DNA of 37,392 nt from Multifurca ochricompacta (GCA_022496185.1 WTXG01000319.1:1-37392), one strand, 5' to 3'; positions 19,776-30,839 are shown, counted from the stretch's first letter. The notes: generated from the letters alone by a model not told the origin. A program made the numbers and translations.

Positions 19776-21129
19776 CGCATCCAGGCCACAGTCATCAGAT
19801 AGAAACACAAGCATAATTATATTAGAACGTCTTAACGTTCTACTCTACTGCAATGGCTACTTCTAATCTAATGTAGTCATAATAAAGTTTATTCAACAGT
19901 CTACAACCATGTCATCTGCATACTTATCAAATTCAGCAAGCATGGCATCTGCCTCTAAAAGATCTGCATAACACTTGAGGTCCACCTCCTCTACCTCAGC
20001 TGAGTTCCATGCAGCAAGGTCAGTGATTGTGTTACGCCATGCAAACTTCATTATCTGAAGTTCTTCAAATCGTCCTGCACCCAAATGCAAACAGCGGTCC
20101 TCGGCAGTTTGTTTACTTGCTGAAAAAAGTCGCTCACAGGGTACAGATGATGCCTGACAGGGGAGGACATCAAGTGCAATCCGTGTGAGTGTTGGAAAAA
20201 GCTGGCAATGATCCTGAAATTGTACCTTAGATAGATAGGTAGAAAATCAATGAATTGCCCACAAACCTGCCACCATTCCACAATGTCTGTCTCCTTGGTG
20301 ACATCTGCAGGAACATCCTTGAGATATTGTCGTAGTTCAGCAGCCCACCCTTCATCCCCCTCCTGTGTCAGAAGCATCTGGTGATGTTTGTCAAACTTGG
20401 AAAGAAAGGATGTGGTCGGCAAACTTCTGGTACCAGAAGACTCTGGGGTAGTGGTTGGCATCATTACCGTTGGTGCTCTAGGTCGTGTCTTCCAGTAGGC
20501 TTCCATCTGTAAGAGTAGTGTCAGTGGATTTTGGGAAGATATAGGGCATTACACATACTGTTGTTTCAAGAATCTTCTGGGCCTCATCTTGCCAGTTTTT
20601 TGCATCCCAGTTTCCTGCTGCATGATCCTTGGCCTGTTCCTCCTCTCCTCCCCAAGCTAACTTGATGTACTGGAGTTTGTAGTATGGATGGAGAACTATA
20701 AGATGGAATTGAATGCTGTGTCACTAAGAGATCTGTTCACATATGTAATGAGAGCACATAGTAAGGTTTCTCGTCAAAGCGAGAATAGTACTTGTTCAGC
20801 TTGTTTAGCCCATCGGTAATTGCAGGCCTGTATGCAGCATATTGCACATCATCAGCTTTTGTTTCCCAGGCTGTCTGTAGTTCCTCAATTGCTGGAAGGG
20901 CATGCCACAAGGTTGGCTGCTGCTCAGGGGAGAAGTAGTGCTGGATGGCCCTCGAATCCTGGACTAGTGGTCAGTAGTGGGAAGTACATAGATTTGTAAA
21001 CACACACCGCTAAGATATCCTTCACATTGCATACTCGGCTCCAATCATCTTCAGATAATTTGAATGCTGACCATGGGATGTGCTTGATGATCCATCCACC
21101 CTTTCTGATGGTTGTGATGTTGCCAAAAT

Positions 21130-21705
21130 TGTTACGAACCCCATTGCTTCCCCTGTTCTTTTTCTTGCCCAACGACAACCCCTCCCTGCTGCCCACGCTT
21201 CACTACCAGATCACGTCTCCATCGTGGGATCCGTCACATGCCCTTCATCCATCCCCGTGACTTGTTTGTTTGTTCATGTTTGCCTGCTTGTTTCTTCACT
21301 TATCACTTATCTCCTTATCATATGATCGGACATTTACTTAATCCCCTATCAGTAGAAGCCAGGCTTTACGCCCTCCGCTTTCAGATATTTGGGCCCACTT
21401 GACTCTGTATCCTTATCTTGTAGACGCCCACTGCTTTACGTATATAAGTCCACTATAGCTACCCGGTAGACCTTAGACTCGACTTATTGAATACATCAGT
21501 GCTAGTCTTCTGGACTTGTCCTCTTGAAAGCATCTGTCTGTCTCAAGTGCTTCTGGCACTTTCCGCTCACCATCATCTTAGAGTACAGCCTCTTCGACTT
21601 TGACTCGTCACATTTCACTCCAAGAGACCTTATTGGTTTCTTATCCGAACCCCTGTATCACGCTGTCACACAAGTCGTGTGGAACGTCCTGCACTGGATG
21701 TAACA
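21130..21705 (+). repeat. Gypsy 5' LTR
   Basis: TGTTACGAACC to GGATGTAACA. TATATAAG at 21441-21448; AGACTCGACTT at 21475-21485 is the likely 5' end of the transcript, 34 nt from the TATA box start. U3 is about 345 bp. Confidence 0.96.
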
Positions 21706-21707
21706 TC

Positions 21708-21718
21708 AAGTCGAGTCT
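21708..21718 (+). promoter_or_regulatory. Probable self-priming primer-binding site
   Basis: AAGTCGAGTCT begins 2 nt after the LTR and is the exact reverse complement of AGACTCGACTT at 21475-21485 in the LTR. No TGG typical of tRNA 3'-end priming is present. Tf1/sushi-type elements are known to prime from the first 11 nt of their own mRNA; the length and placement agree. Confidence 0.78.
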
Positions 21719-21724
21719 CTCATC

Positions 21725-23131
21725 GTGGCTTCCAGCCGCAGTCAGACCCTGTTCAAAGAAGAACCCATTGAACGAAGGGACGAGCCTGACCTTTCACAAC
21801 AAGTACTTGGCTCTGCCACCTGGAAAGATTTTGAGTCCAAGTTTGGATACTACGTCTATCACGACGGAAGATACCAACTGGTAGAATACGACGACGAGAA
21901 AAGAGTTTGGTATCATATCCGATATTCGGACAGCCGACACTCTTGGGTTACTACAGGACCCGCTCCTCCTGAATTTGGATTAGGACTGTGGAGAGAGAAT
22001 CCCCCGGCCATCATTACGGACTCTGAGCCAGAAGAGTACGTAGAAGAACATAGTGAAGAAGCACTGGTATTAGCGTCGACTACAACCCCAGTTGCACAGG
22101 CAGTTGTCACGTCCAGAGCCCCTGCTTTGACAACTCCCCAGATTTCAATACAGTCCACCGACACCATCACCCCATTTTACCAAAACATGTCCACCATCGC
22201 TGCCCAGCTCCCAGACCCAGCACCCCCTCCCCCACCTCCGCCAGCCATGTTACCACCCAACATTCCCCCACCATCGGGGTGGTTGTCGGGAGTACTGCCC
22301 CAAACGTTCACTGGGGATCGGTCGCAAAGCAAGAAATTTATGCTGGAGTTCATGACCTTTAAGAACTTCAACCATGACGTCCCCCAGATCATTAATCCTT
22401 TCCAACGTGCAAACCTCTTCCTCTCTCTGATCCGAGGGGAGGCTGTAGACGACTGGACCATGGAACAGCTGGAGTGGCTGAACGAACAAATCGAAAGTGG
22501 CCGTTGTACCACTAACGAGAACCTTTGGGAAACCATTGCCCAAAGATTTAAAGATGCATTCACGGATGGGCAGGCCAAACAGAAGGCCGCTCGAGAGCTT
22601 AAGTCCCTTAGAATGGAGAAGGGAGAACTCGACGCTTATGTAGCAAAATTCAGAAGTCTGGCCAACAGAGCCGGCTATGACACCGATGAAGAGGCCACAC
22701 TGGACCTCTTCTCCCAGGGGTTGCCCAACCCACTGGTGAAGAACATCATCCAGTTTCACCATCCCAATGATTGGGATACATGGGTCGATGCTGCTCGCCG
22801 ACAGCAGCAAGATTACCTCAATTTCCAGATGCGTTTTGGGGTTGACACAAAGAAGGGAAAGACCCGCGACCAATGGAAGGCCGCCTTCGGAGTCAAACCC
22901 GCACATACTAGTCAGAGGGATCCGAATGCCATGGATACCTCTGCTGACAGAACCAGAGCCTGGGTTGCACTCACAGAGGATGAAAGGCAAACATTGATGA
23001 AAGAAGGAAGGTGCTTTCGCTGCAAGGTGCAAGGGCACATGTCCAAGGAATGCCCGAAAAAGGGGGTACAAGCGGCGGAAGCAACAGTTGCACCAGTCCA
23101 TAACAACCCACCGACCGTCAACAAAAGATGA
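21725..23131 (+). CDS. gag: Gypsy gag, 468 aa, intact
   Basis: Capsid-nucleocapsid protein. Start ATG at 21725 is the first after the primer site. Residues 1-150 are acidic and unusual (WYHIRYSDSRHSWVTTG near 60), 160-185 Pro-rich, and 195-360 carry the retrotransposon gag domain (FMLEFMTFKNFNHD, DWTMEQLEWLNEQ, FKDAFTDGQAKQKAARELK, LDAYVAKFRSLANRAGYD). A CCHC zinc knuckle CFRCKVQGHMSKEC is at residues 430-443. No stops. The TGA stop (23129-23131) overlaps an ATG at 23128 that opens the next frame (ATGA). Confidence 0.93.
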   Translation: MASSRSQTLFKEEPIERRDEPDLSQQVLGSATWKDFESKFGYYVYHDGRYQLVEYDDEKRVWYHIRYSDSRHSWVTTGPAPPEFGLGLWRENPPAIITDSEPEEYVEEHSEEALVLASTTTPVAQAVVTSRAPALTTPQISIQSTDTITPFYQNMSTIAAQLPDPAPPPPPPPAMLPPNIPPPSGWLSGVLPQTFTGDRSQSKKFMLEFMTFKNFNHDVPQIINPFQRANLFLSLIRGEAVDDWTMEQLEWLNEQIESGRCTTNENLWETIAQRFKDAFTDGQAKQKAARELKSLRMEKGELDAYVAKFRSLANRAGYDTDEEATLDLFSQGLPNPLVKNIIQFHHPNDWDTWVDAARRQQQDYLNFQMRFGVDTKKGKTRDQWKAAFGVKPAHTSQRDPNAMDTSADRTRAWVALTEDERQTLMKEGRCFRCKVQGHMSKECPKKGVQAAEATVAPVHNNPPTVNKR

Positions 23132-26100
23132 AGGAAGAAAAGGCGCAGGAAATATGGGCAGGCATGATGAAGGAAAGCGAAGAAGTGCGAGCCATCCTAG
23201 TGGAAAAGGCATTTGCAAAGAAGGATTTTTGATCAGCTCAAACCCATTGGCCTGGGCACGAGCACTACATGTAACCTCTGTGTATACTAGTCGCTTCAAA
23301 TCGTTGAAAATACCAGTACATTTCGAGACTACACAGAGGACGGCCGATCGCAACATCCTGATTGACTCAGGAGCTACCGACAATTTCATCAGCCCACGAA
23401 TGGTGAAAACCATGGGATTAGGAATGTTGACACTCCCCCAAGAAAAGAATATCTGGAATATTGACGGGACTGCCAATCGGGCAGGAAAAATTACACATTA
23501 CACCGACCTGAATGTCCAGGTGGGGGAGAAGACAAAAACAATACGCTTCCTAGTCACCAACCTAGGCGGGGAGGACTTAGTTCTGGGATATCCCTGGCTC
23601 GCTGCATTTGAACCCAAGATCAATTGGGGTGATGCGACAATGAGCAAGGACTCCTACCCTGTGCTCATTACGTCTATGGGGTATGACTACGCAGCCCGAC
23701 ACTCTACAACAGCAGTAACAAAAGAGAAGGGCCCAAGCTACTGTTTCGTTACCAAAGCATCAGAGCTCGCGCAGAAGGCAATAGAAGGGCGTACGGAAAA
23801 GACATTTGAAGAAGCGGTACCAGCAGAATACCATAGACACTGGAAAGTGTTCTCAGAGGAGGAATTGCAATGCTTCCCCCCCACGCGACCATGGGATCAC
23901 GCCATTGACTTCATACCTGATACCCCATCGGCAATTGACTGCAAAATCTACCCGTTGTCACAGGCAGAACAAACCGCGCTTACAACATTCCTGGAAGAAC
24001 ATCTTGCAAAAGGATACATTAGACCGTCAAAATCACCATACGCATCGCCGTTCTTCTTTATCAAGAAGAAAGATGGCAAACTTCGACCTGTTCAAGATTA
24101 CCGACGGATAAATGCCTATACTGTGAAAAACGCCTACCCTTTGCCACTTATTTCAGAACTCATCGACACCATGAGGGATAAGTCCTTATTCTCCAAAATG
24201 GACGTCCGCTGGGGATACAATAACATTTGAATCAAAGATGGGGATCAATGTAAAGCGGCCTTCAAGACCAATCAGGGGCTGTTCGAACCAAATGTTATGT
24301 TTTTTGGCCTTACCAATTCACCTGCTACCTTCCAATCCATGATGAACCACATCTTCCACGACCTCATTCTCACTGGCGAAGTAGTGGTTTACATGGACGA
24401 CATATTGGTTGCCACTGCGAACGACCTGACCCACCATCGGGAACGAGTGCATCAGGTGTTGGACATCCTTCGTGAACACGATCTGTACCTTAAACCCGCC
24501 AAATGCTCATTCGAACAGCCAAGTGTAGAGTACCTAGGAGTTATCCTAGAGAGAGGACAGGTACGGATGGACCCTGTAAAGGTGCAAGGAGTCCGGGAAT
24601 GGCCAGTGCCTACGTGTGTCAAGGACGTACAGTCCTTTATCAGTTTCTGTAACTTCTATCGATGCTTCGTTCGGGGATTCTCAGGGATTGCCCAGCCACT
24701 GAATGGATTACTGAAGAAAGACGTCCCTTGGCACTGGACGGAGGAGCATCAAACGGCTTTTGAACAAATTCGCAACATCATCAGCTCAGAACCGGTCCTT
24801 TTACAACCAGATCTACAGAAACCCTTCGAACTTGAAGTTGACGCATCTCACTTCGCGAATGGTGCCATACTGAATCAACGAGACGCGATGGGACTTCTCC
24901 ACCCTGTAGCCTTTTATTCAGAAACATTCTCGCCAGCGGAACGAAATTATGACATTTGGGATAGAGAACTATTGGCCATAGTAAAAGCGTTACGACACTG
25001 GCGGCCATACTTAGCAGGGACTTCCTACAAGACCATCATTCATACTGATCACTCCAACCTACTCTATTGGAAGGAACCTCACAAAATAGGCCGACGGGTT
25101 GCTCGCGAAGTCCTCGAGCTCAAAGAATACAACTTTGAACTGAAGCACATTGCTGGAAGTCGTAATGCTCATGCAGATGCCCTATCAAGGCGACCGGACC
25201 TGAATAATGGTGCGGAAGACAACAATGATGTGACGGTACTCCCAGAGGAAGTTTTTGCGAGGACAGCCATTGTCAGTCTTCACGACATGGATCTATGGGC
25301 CCAGGTTTCGCAAAACATGAATCAACAGTTGTGCAAAACATGGGCGGAGGCACATAACCTGAAGAGGATCGACAGCCTCTGGTGGAAAGACGGGGATCGA
25401 CTCGTTGTCACCGGTGGCGACAACATTAAGAGGGGGGTGATCCATTTTCACCATGACCTCCCCTCCACAGGACACCCAGGCATTGCTAACACCTACACGC
25501 TTGCCAAACGAGACTACTGGTGGCCGAATATGAAAAAAGATGTGGAAGAGTACGTGAAGGGATGCGCCAAATGCCAGGCTAATAAAGTGAATACGCACCC
25601 ACACCCACCAGCACCATTCCCAATTACGCCGACGGCTTCACAACCATTCCAGACCATCGCCATGGACTTCATCGTTAAACTCCCTACTTCCAAAGGTTTC
25701 GACTCGATCCTGACCATCACTGACCATGATTGCTCGAAGGCGGCGCTGTTCATACCCTGCAATGAGTCCATTACAGCAGAAGGAGTGGCTAAACTCTACC
25801 TGGATCATGTCTACAGACACTATGGTCTCCCTGAAAAGATTATCTCAGACCGTGACCCACGCTTCACATCCGCATTTGCCAGAGCACTCTGCAAGACGCT
25901 GAATATTGCCCAAAACATCTCTATGGCGTACCACCCACAGACAGATGGACAATCAGAAAGAACAAATCAGTGGCTCGAGCAGTATCTTCGCTTTTGGTGT
26001 AACGGATGTCAGGACGATTGGGCGGACTGGCTTGCAACAGCGGAGTTTGCACACAACTCCTGGCCCAACAGCACTACAAAACATTCCCCATTCTCACTTA

Positions 26101-26705
26101 TCATGGGATGGACACCTCGAGCCACATGGACAGGAAAATCAGTGAACGTCCCTTCAGCCATGCAGCGTATCAGCCAATGGGAAGCGGTCAGGAAATTGGC
26201 CAATGAGAACCTGTTGAAGGCGCAAAAGACCCTGGCAGAGAAGCCAACAAGGTTTACGCCTTATCAGACCAATGACCTGGTATGGTTGGAAGGGAAGAAC
26301 ATTCACACATCACATCCAACAGCCAAGTTAGCGCCCCGACGTCACAGACCTTTCAAAATAACAAGGAAGCTGTCAGATGTGTCATATGAACTTGAACTCC
26401 CCCCTACATGGCACATTCATCCGGTCTTCCATGCCAGACTACTCACACCATATAAGGAAACGTCCCTGCACGGAGAAAACTTCCCGAGACCCCCACCTGA
26501 CCTTATTGATGGAGAAGAAGAGTGGGAAGTGGAATGCATTCTAGATTCCAAGTGACACGGCCGAGGGCGCAAACTGTACTACCTAGTCAAGTGGAAGGGA
26601 TTCCCACCCTCTGACAACTCGTGGGAACCAGCCGGAGATATCTTTGCCCCGGTCCTTATCACAGAGTTCCATACCCGGCACCCAAAAGTGCCCAAAAACA
26701 GTTAA
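23128..26705 (+). pseudogene. pol: Gypsy pol with chromodomain; two nonsense codons and one frameshift
   Basis: Opens at ATG 23128 with a charged stretch (KEEKAQEIWAGMMKESEEV, ending KKDF), then a one-base change of frame in the T run near 23226-23230 leads to LISSNPLAWARAL. Protease DSGATDNF (23364). Reverse transcriptase: RPVQDYRRIN, FGLTNSPATFQ, YMDD at 24390-24401. RNase H: EVDASHFANGA, DRELLAIVKALRHW, HADALSRR. Integrase: zinc-binding HHDLPSTGHPG and CAKCQ, then core D (AMDFIVKLP), D (ISDRDPRF), E (DGQSERTNQW). Chromodomain YYLVKWKGFPPSDNSWEP (from 26577), stop TAA 26703-26705. In-frame TGA at 24228-24230 and 26553-26555; both fit CGA arginine codons mutated at CpG. Chromodomains direct integration to chromatin marks in chromoviruses. 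Confidence 0.93.
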
Positions 26706-26741
26706 AAGAACAGTCCCAGGCTCTCTTGGATTCCCCAGTAT

Positions 26742-27974
26742 ATGCTCCCCCAGCAAATTACTACCACAGAACAGTCTATCATGTCTTTCATCGCCGCCTC
26801 TGCTGCCGTCAATGCTTTTACTTCCCCCATGACTATTGTCGAAAACTTCCCATCTACTCACCCGTCCACTCGTCCCTCTTCCCCCATCGATTACGAAGCT
26901 GCGGAGGCCCGTATCAAGAACCAATCCCCGAACCCAAATGACAATTTCACTCACAGTGAAGACCCCCATCCCAACGACTTACTCAACGGAGAGATTGACA
27001 ACGAAGCCCCCGAGTTCCCTTTCATTCCCAACAACCCCAACTCCTCAATGTATTTCCCCTTAGAGATCACCATGGCCGACAGAACCACAGCCATCGTGAA
27101 ATACATTTACTATACCAATGGAGGAATGGATGTGGCGGGATGTATGAAGAAGGATGGGCCGGTCTACGGGGCACCTGTGTATCTGGATGAAAGGTACACA
27201 GGTTGGCTTCATCACACGTTGACTGATGAACAGTTGGGCCACCTTGCCGCAGAGGATTGCCGTGCCTTTGCGATTGACGAAGTGATGAACGATATGAGGC
27301 TCCCACGCCTGAAGGCAGAAGTCATGAGGTTGAGGAAGAATATCACATTGCGAAGGACATTGAACCAGCAGTACAAAGAGCATGCAAAGATGATGGCCAG
27401 GCTTATGAATGGGATGTTCCAGTTGGAACAGGAGATTGTTGAGATCAGGAAGAGGTTGGAGGCAGGAGACGCATATCAAACGATCGCTGAAAGGTACGCC
27501 AACACTTATGCGCGACCCCTCCCCCCTCGAACCTTGGGCGCGGCCCCGACGCTGCTGCCAAGTCGACTCGAGATGCCACGCCTACATGAGAACCCCCGCG
27601 GAGAGACTTGCTGGCGTTGCGACAGCAGGTACCACATCAGTTGGAGCTGCCCGCTCAATCGTAAATGGTGTTGCCACTGCCGTAGCAATCTCCATTGGAG
27701 CCAACACTGCATCTTCCGACGAGTAGGGGTGGCCCCGACGATCACCAACCCGTCGGGATGGTGCGGCAAGTGTCTTCGTCACAACGCTGGGCATAAAGAG
27801 ATCGACTGCCCTGTCTACGACTTGTGCCGCGCATGTGGTCAGCGCAGCCCATATGGATTCCTCCGTACCCACGCATGCCCGCAGGAGTTGGAGTCATACA
27901 GCATGGATGACCATAATGTAGCTGACAACTACCTAGAGTTGGTTCAAGATGATGACGGTACAAGTCGTTTCTAG
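26742..27974 (+). CDS. Extra ORF after Gypsy pol: zinc-knuckle protein of unknown role, 410 aa
   Basis: Intact frame in the position where some Gypsy elements have env, but with no signal peptide or membrane segment. Residues 1-110 are Pro/Asn/Ser-rich; about 180-245 are charged and helical (RLKAEVMRLRKNITLRRTLN, ARLMNGMFQLEQEIVEIRKR), likely a coiled coil. Then Cys/His clusters follow: CWRCDSRYHISWSC (290-303), CCHCRSNLHWSQHC (310-323), CGKCLRHNAGHKEIDC (341-356) and CRACGQ with later H and C (362 on). The first two fit C-x2-C-x4-H-x4-C. The start could also be the Met at 26781. It is in the same frame as pol, separated by the single TAA at 26703 with no other stop. Likely nucleic-acid binding, perhaps a second nucleocapsid-like protein; I do not recognise a named family. 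Confidence 0.85.
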   Translation: MLPQQITTTEQSIMSFIAASAAVNAFTSPMTIVENFPSTHPSTRPSSPIDYEAAEARIKNQSPNPNDNFTHSEDPHPNDLLNGEIDNEAPEFPFIPNNPNSSMYFPLEITMADRTTAIVKYIYYTNGGMDVAGCMKKDGPVYGAPVYLDERYTGWLHHTLTDEQLGHLAAEDCRAFAIDEVMNDMRLPRLKAEVMRLRKNITLRRTLNQQYKEHAKMMARLMNGMFQLEQEIVEIRKRLEAGDAYQTIAERYANTYARPLPPRTLGAAPTLLPSRLEMPRLHENPRGETCWRCDSRYHISWSCPLNRKWCCHCRSNLHWSQHCIFRRVGVAPTITNPSGWCGKCLRHNAGHKEIDCPVYDLCRACGQRSPYGFLRTHACPQELESYSMDDHNVADNYLELVQDDDGTSRF

Positions 27975-27992
27975 CCGGGACTGCTAGAACCA

Positions 27993-28005
27993 GAAGAGGG
28001 GGTGA
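27993..28005 (+). promoter_or_regulatory. Gypsy polypurine tract
   Basis: GAAGAGGGGGTGA directly before the 3' LTR; primes plus-strand synthesis in LTR elements. Confidence 0.8.
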
Positions 28006-28581
28006 TGTTACGAACCCCATTGCTTCCCCTGTTCTTTTTCTTGCCCAACGACAACCCCTCCCTGCTGCTCATGCTTCACTACCAGATCACGTCTCCATCG
28101 TGGGATCCGTCACATGCCCTTCGTCCATCCCTGTGACTTGTTTGTTTGTTCATGTTTGCCTGCTTGTTTCTTCACTTATCGCTTATCTCCTTATCATATG
28201 ATCGGACATTTACTTAATCCCCTATCAGTAGAAGCCAGGCTTTACGCCCTCCGCTTTCAGATATTTGGGCCCACTTGACTCCGTATCCTTATCTTGTAGA
28301 CGCCCACTGCTTTACGTATATAAGTCCGCTATAGCTACCCGGTAGACCTTAGACTCGACTTATTGAATACATCAGTGCTAGTCTTCTGGACTTGTCCTCT
28401 TGAAAGCATCTGTCTGTCTCAAGTGCTTCTGGCACTTTCCGCTCACCATCGTCTTAGAGTACAGCCTCTTCGACTTTGACTCGTCACATTTCACTCCAAG
28501 AGACCTTATTGGTTTCTTATCCGAACCCCTGTATCACGCTGTCACACAAGTCATGTGGAACGTCCCGCACTGGACGTAACA
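28006..28581 (+). repeat. Gypsy 3' LTR
   Basis: 576 bp, TGTTACGAACC to GGACGTAACA. Eleven transitions and no indels separate it from the 5' LTR; ten of them are CG in one copy and TG or CA in the other. Confidence 0.96.
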
Positions 28582-30839
28582 AAAATGTTCATCAGCAGAT
28601 ACAATGAATCGATTGATTGGCTGTCATCACTTGTCAAAAAGAAAAAAACTATTAAATATACAAGAACTCACCTGTCGAAGGGCATAAGAGCAGTCCAACA
28701 TGAGAAATGCCGATCCCCATCGAATATTGCTGTGGAGAGGGATCTTGTGTGGATGTGGGATGCCACACTCAAGTTGATATCTCTGGAAGCATTCGATACG
28801 CTGTCCAGATGACTGAATCTGGAATTGAACAAATAGGATTAGAGCATTGTCTTGGAGATGATAGGACAGTAGCCTACCTTAATGGCAAGAGTGCGGATAG
28901 CAGCAATAATATCCAAAGATCCATTCAACATACGGTTAGCAGGTACCTTGGGATCAAATTCCCATATGGCAGTGGCTGTCTCCACAGCAGCAATCTTGGT
29001 GATGTGTGACATGATATCGATATTGGCTAGATTGACAACATGCTCAAGACAACTGAAAAAAGGTGAGAATGTGTGCAAGTCTTGGTAAATGCAAAATGCT
29101 CACGGGAGTTGGCTGGTGAACACATCCCAGTGGTTGAGCTGTTGACGTTGATGCAAATCCTCGAGTGTTGAACAGATCTTGTCATTTGTTGATGCATTGT
29201 CTAGCGTTATGGTAGAAAGCTGAGCAAGAATCAATGTAAAGTAGTTGATCACATCAAGGACATGCTTACCTTGGATTTATTCCGATTACAGATCCCCACA
29301 CAGTCACACAGCCCCATGAAATAACGCCCAAGGTTGTCCCCACCATGATCCCCTGATATAGCCTTGAATCCCACAACCTCTGATCTCATCTTCCACTTTG
29401 CATCCTTGACATCGATCCAGTGTGCAGTCATCCCCAAGAAGGCTGCTTTTGTAGTGTCTGCAGACCATCCATCTGCAGTGCTTGAGATTTTCCCTGGTGC
29501 TGCCTGTTTTCTTTTGTAAGTCTTTGTTGTAATTGTCATGTATTGTAACTTACAAGAATATCTCTCTTCAGCTCTTCCAAGTGATTGACAAACTGATTGT
29601 GGATGTATCTTGTGACATCGTGAGTACTCAGTTAATCCTTTGTCTTTGACTGTGGTCTCATTGCTACCAAACAGTTACGGAACGAAGCTTTATTAGCAAC
29701 AGCTAGGGACTTGGAGCAACATTCAATGCACTTCAATTATTTCCTCAAGATTGTGAAAACTTACCTGATCATCGCATGCCACAAACTTTGAGACTGCATT
29801 CAGAATACCACCCTGTGTGAACACTTTTGGACCTGCGGTTACTTTCTCAAAAGCCATATCCAATGTTGGCTGCTTCCCCTTCATCCTTTTCTTTTCCTCC
29901 TGTGCCTTCCAGAGTGAACGGGGTATTGCCCAGTGGTGAATAGGTGTGTCAGTCTCCTTACATCTCCTCTCATAGACTTTCCAGTGCAGCCATGCATGCT
30001 GGTGGCATGAGGAGTTACTTCCCTTGAAGAACGCCTTCTGCATTCCCTCGCATTTAATCAATTCTGCATCTTCTCTGTATCTTTGTGAGTATAATGATTC
30101 TCTCATTGTGTGGGCATGGGACTTACCTGCAGATGTTGCACCACCGCCCTCTCACAGTCTCATTGGTACCATCCCACTTCTTGAAGTTGACTGTTGAGTG
30201 GTCCGAGAACAGTAATCTGATATCTTTTGAGGAGTCAGCTTTCACCTTCAGTCTCACAGGGATTTCACTACAATGTTGTTCATCAAGTTTGCCATCATCA
30301 TTCTATCACTTGTAAGAAGGCCATTTGAATGAAGGATAATAGTAACACAAACATCATTATCTGCAGGTGTCCACTGCATGTCCGAGTCATCCTCCTCTGA
30401 TTCATCATTGACAACTTCAACTCCATCATCTTCTGACCTGTTGTCTGTGATATCCTCTACAGCATTCTGATGTTTTGACTGTTTCCTTGGTTTTCTTTTT
30501 GGTGCAGGCTTGTTGTCACTGGATTTGGATGACTCTTCTTCATCACTGCTTTCATCAGATACTTTCCTTTTTTTGTGGATGGTCTTCTTTGCCTTGCCTT
30601 TTGGAGCATGAGCACAAGTTTTTGGTGCAGGTGGGTTCTTCTTCAGTGGGGCCTTCACTGAGGTTGGCTTTATAGGCTTCATGGTTGAACGCGCCCAGTT
30701 GTTCAATTGACAAATAAATAGTGCTTACATTTGTTTGTCTTTGTAAGAGTGTCACACCTGAGTTTTGTTGTATTGTATCTTGTACATAGCACCTAAATGT
30801 AGAAGATCTGTAGTACATATTTTGAATATAATAGCTTAG

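Larger units (their letters stand above)
21130..28581 (+). mobile_element. Full-length Gypsy chromovirus, 7452 bp
   Basis: Two 576-bp LTRs, 5-bp duplication AAAAT at 21125-21129 and 28582-28586, gag, pol in the Gypsy order protease-RT-RNaseH-integrase, a terminal chromodomain, and an extra ORF before the polypurine tract. The LTRs differ at 11 of 576 positions. It sits between two codons' worth of hAT-1 transposase sequence and is oriented against it. It cannot be autonomous as written, because pol has two nonsense codons and one frameshift. Confidence 0.96.
19893..30706 (-). pseudogene. hAT-1 transposase, interrupted by the Gypsy element
   Basis: Minus strand, about twelve exons. Order: Lys/Glu/Ser-rich N-terminus (30706-30300); BED zinc finger with FKKWDG, GRWCNICR (30127-30265) and SSCHQHAWLHWKVY (exon 29765-30080); SLAVANKASFRNCLVAMRP (29554-29709); STADGWSADTTKAAFLGMTA (to 29270); STITLDNASTNDK (29104-29219); CLEHVVNLA (29050); IPLHSNIRWG (about 28710); frame continues across the Gypsy from SADEHF to GNITTIRKGGW (21129); YFSPEQQPTLWHA; C-terminal hAT dimerisation domain with CQASSVPCERLFSASKQTAE (20085-20170); stop at 19893. 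The fold inserts transposon DNA with DDE chemistry. Lesions: TAA at 29632-29634 where relatives have Leu (TTA), and an unclear junction (intron or frameshift) near 30267. Otherwise well kept. Confidence 0.9.

Noticed and set aside
22250..23476. Long minus-strand open frame (408 codons) across gag and early pol
   Set aside because: Antisense to a convincing gag domain and zinc knuckle; no recognisable motif of its own.
26742..27974. ORF3 as an envelope gene
   Set aside because: No signal peptide, membrane segment or glycoprotein features; Cys/His knuckles suggest nucleic-acid binding instead.
28555..28812. Plus-strand frame starting in the 3' LTR
   Set aside because: It runs antisense through hAT-1 transposase exons that read well on the minus strand.
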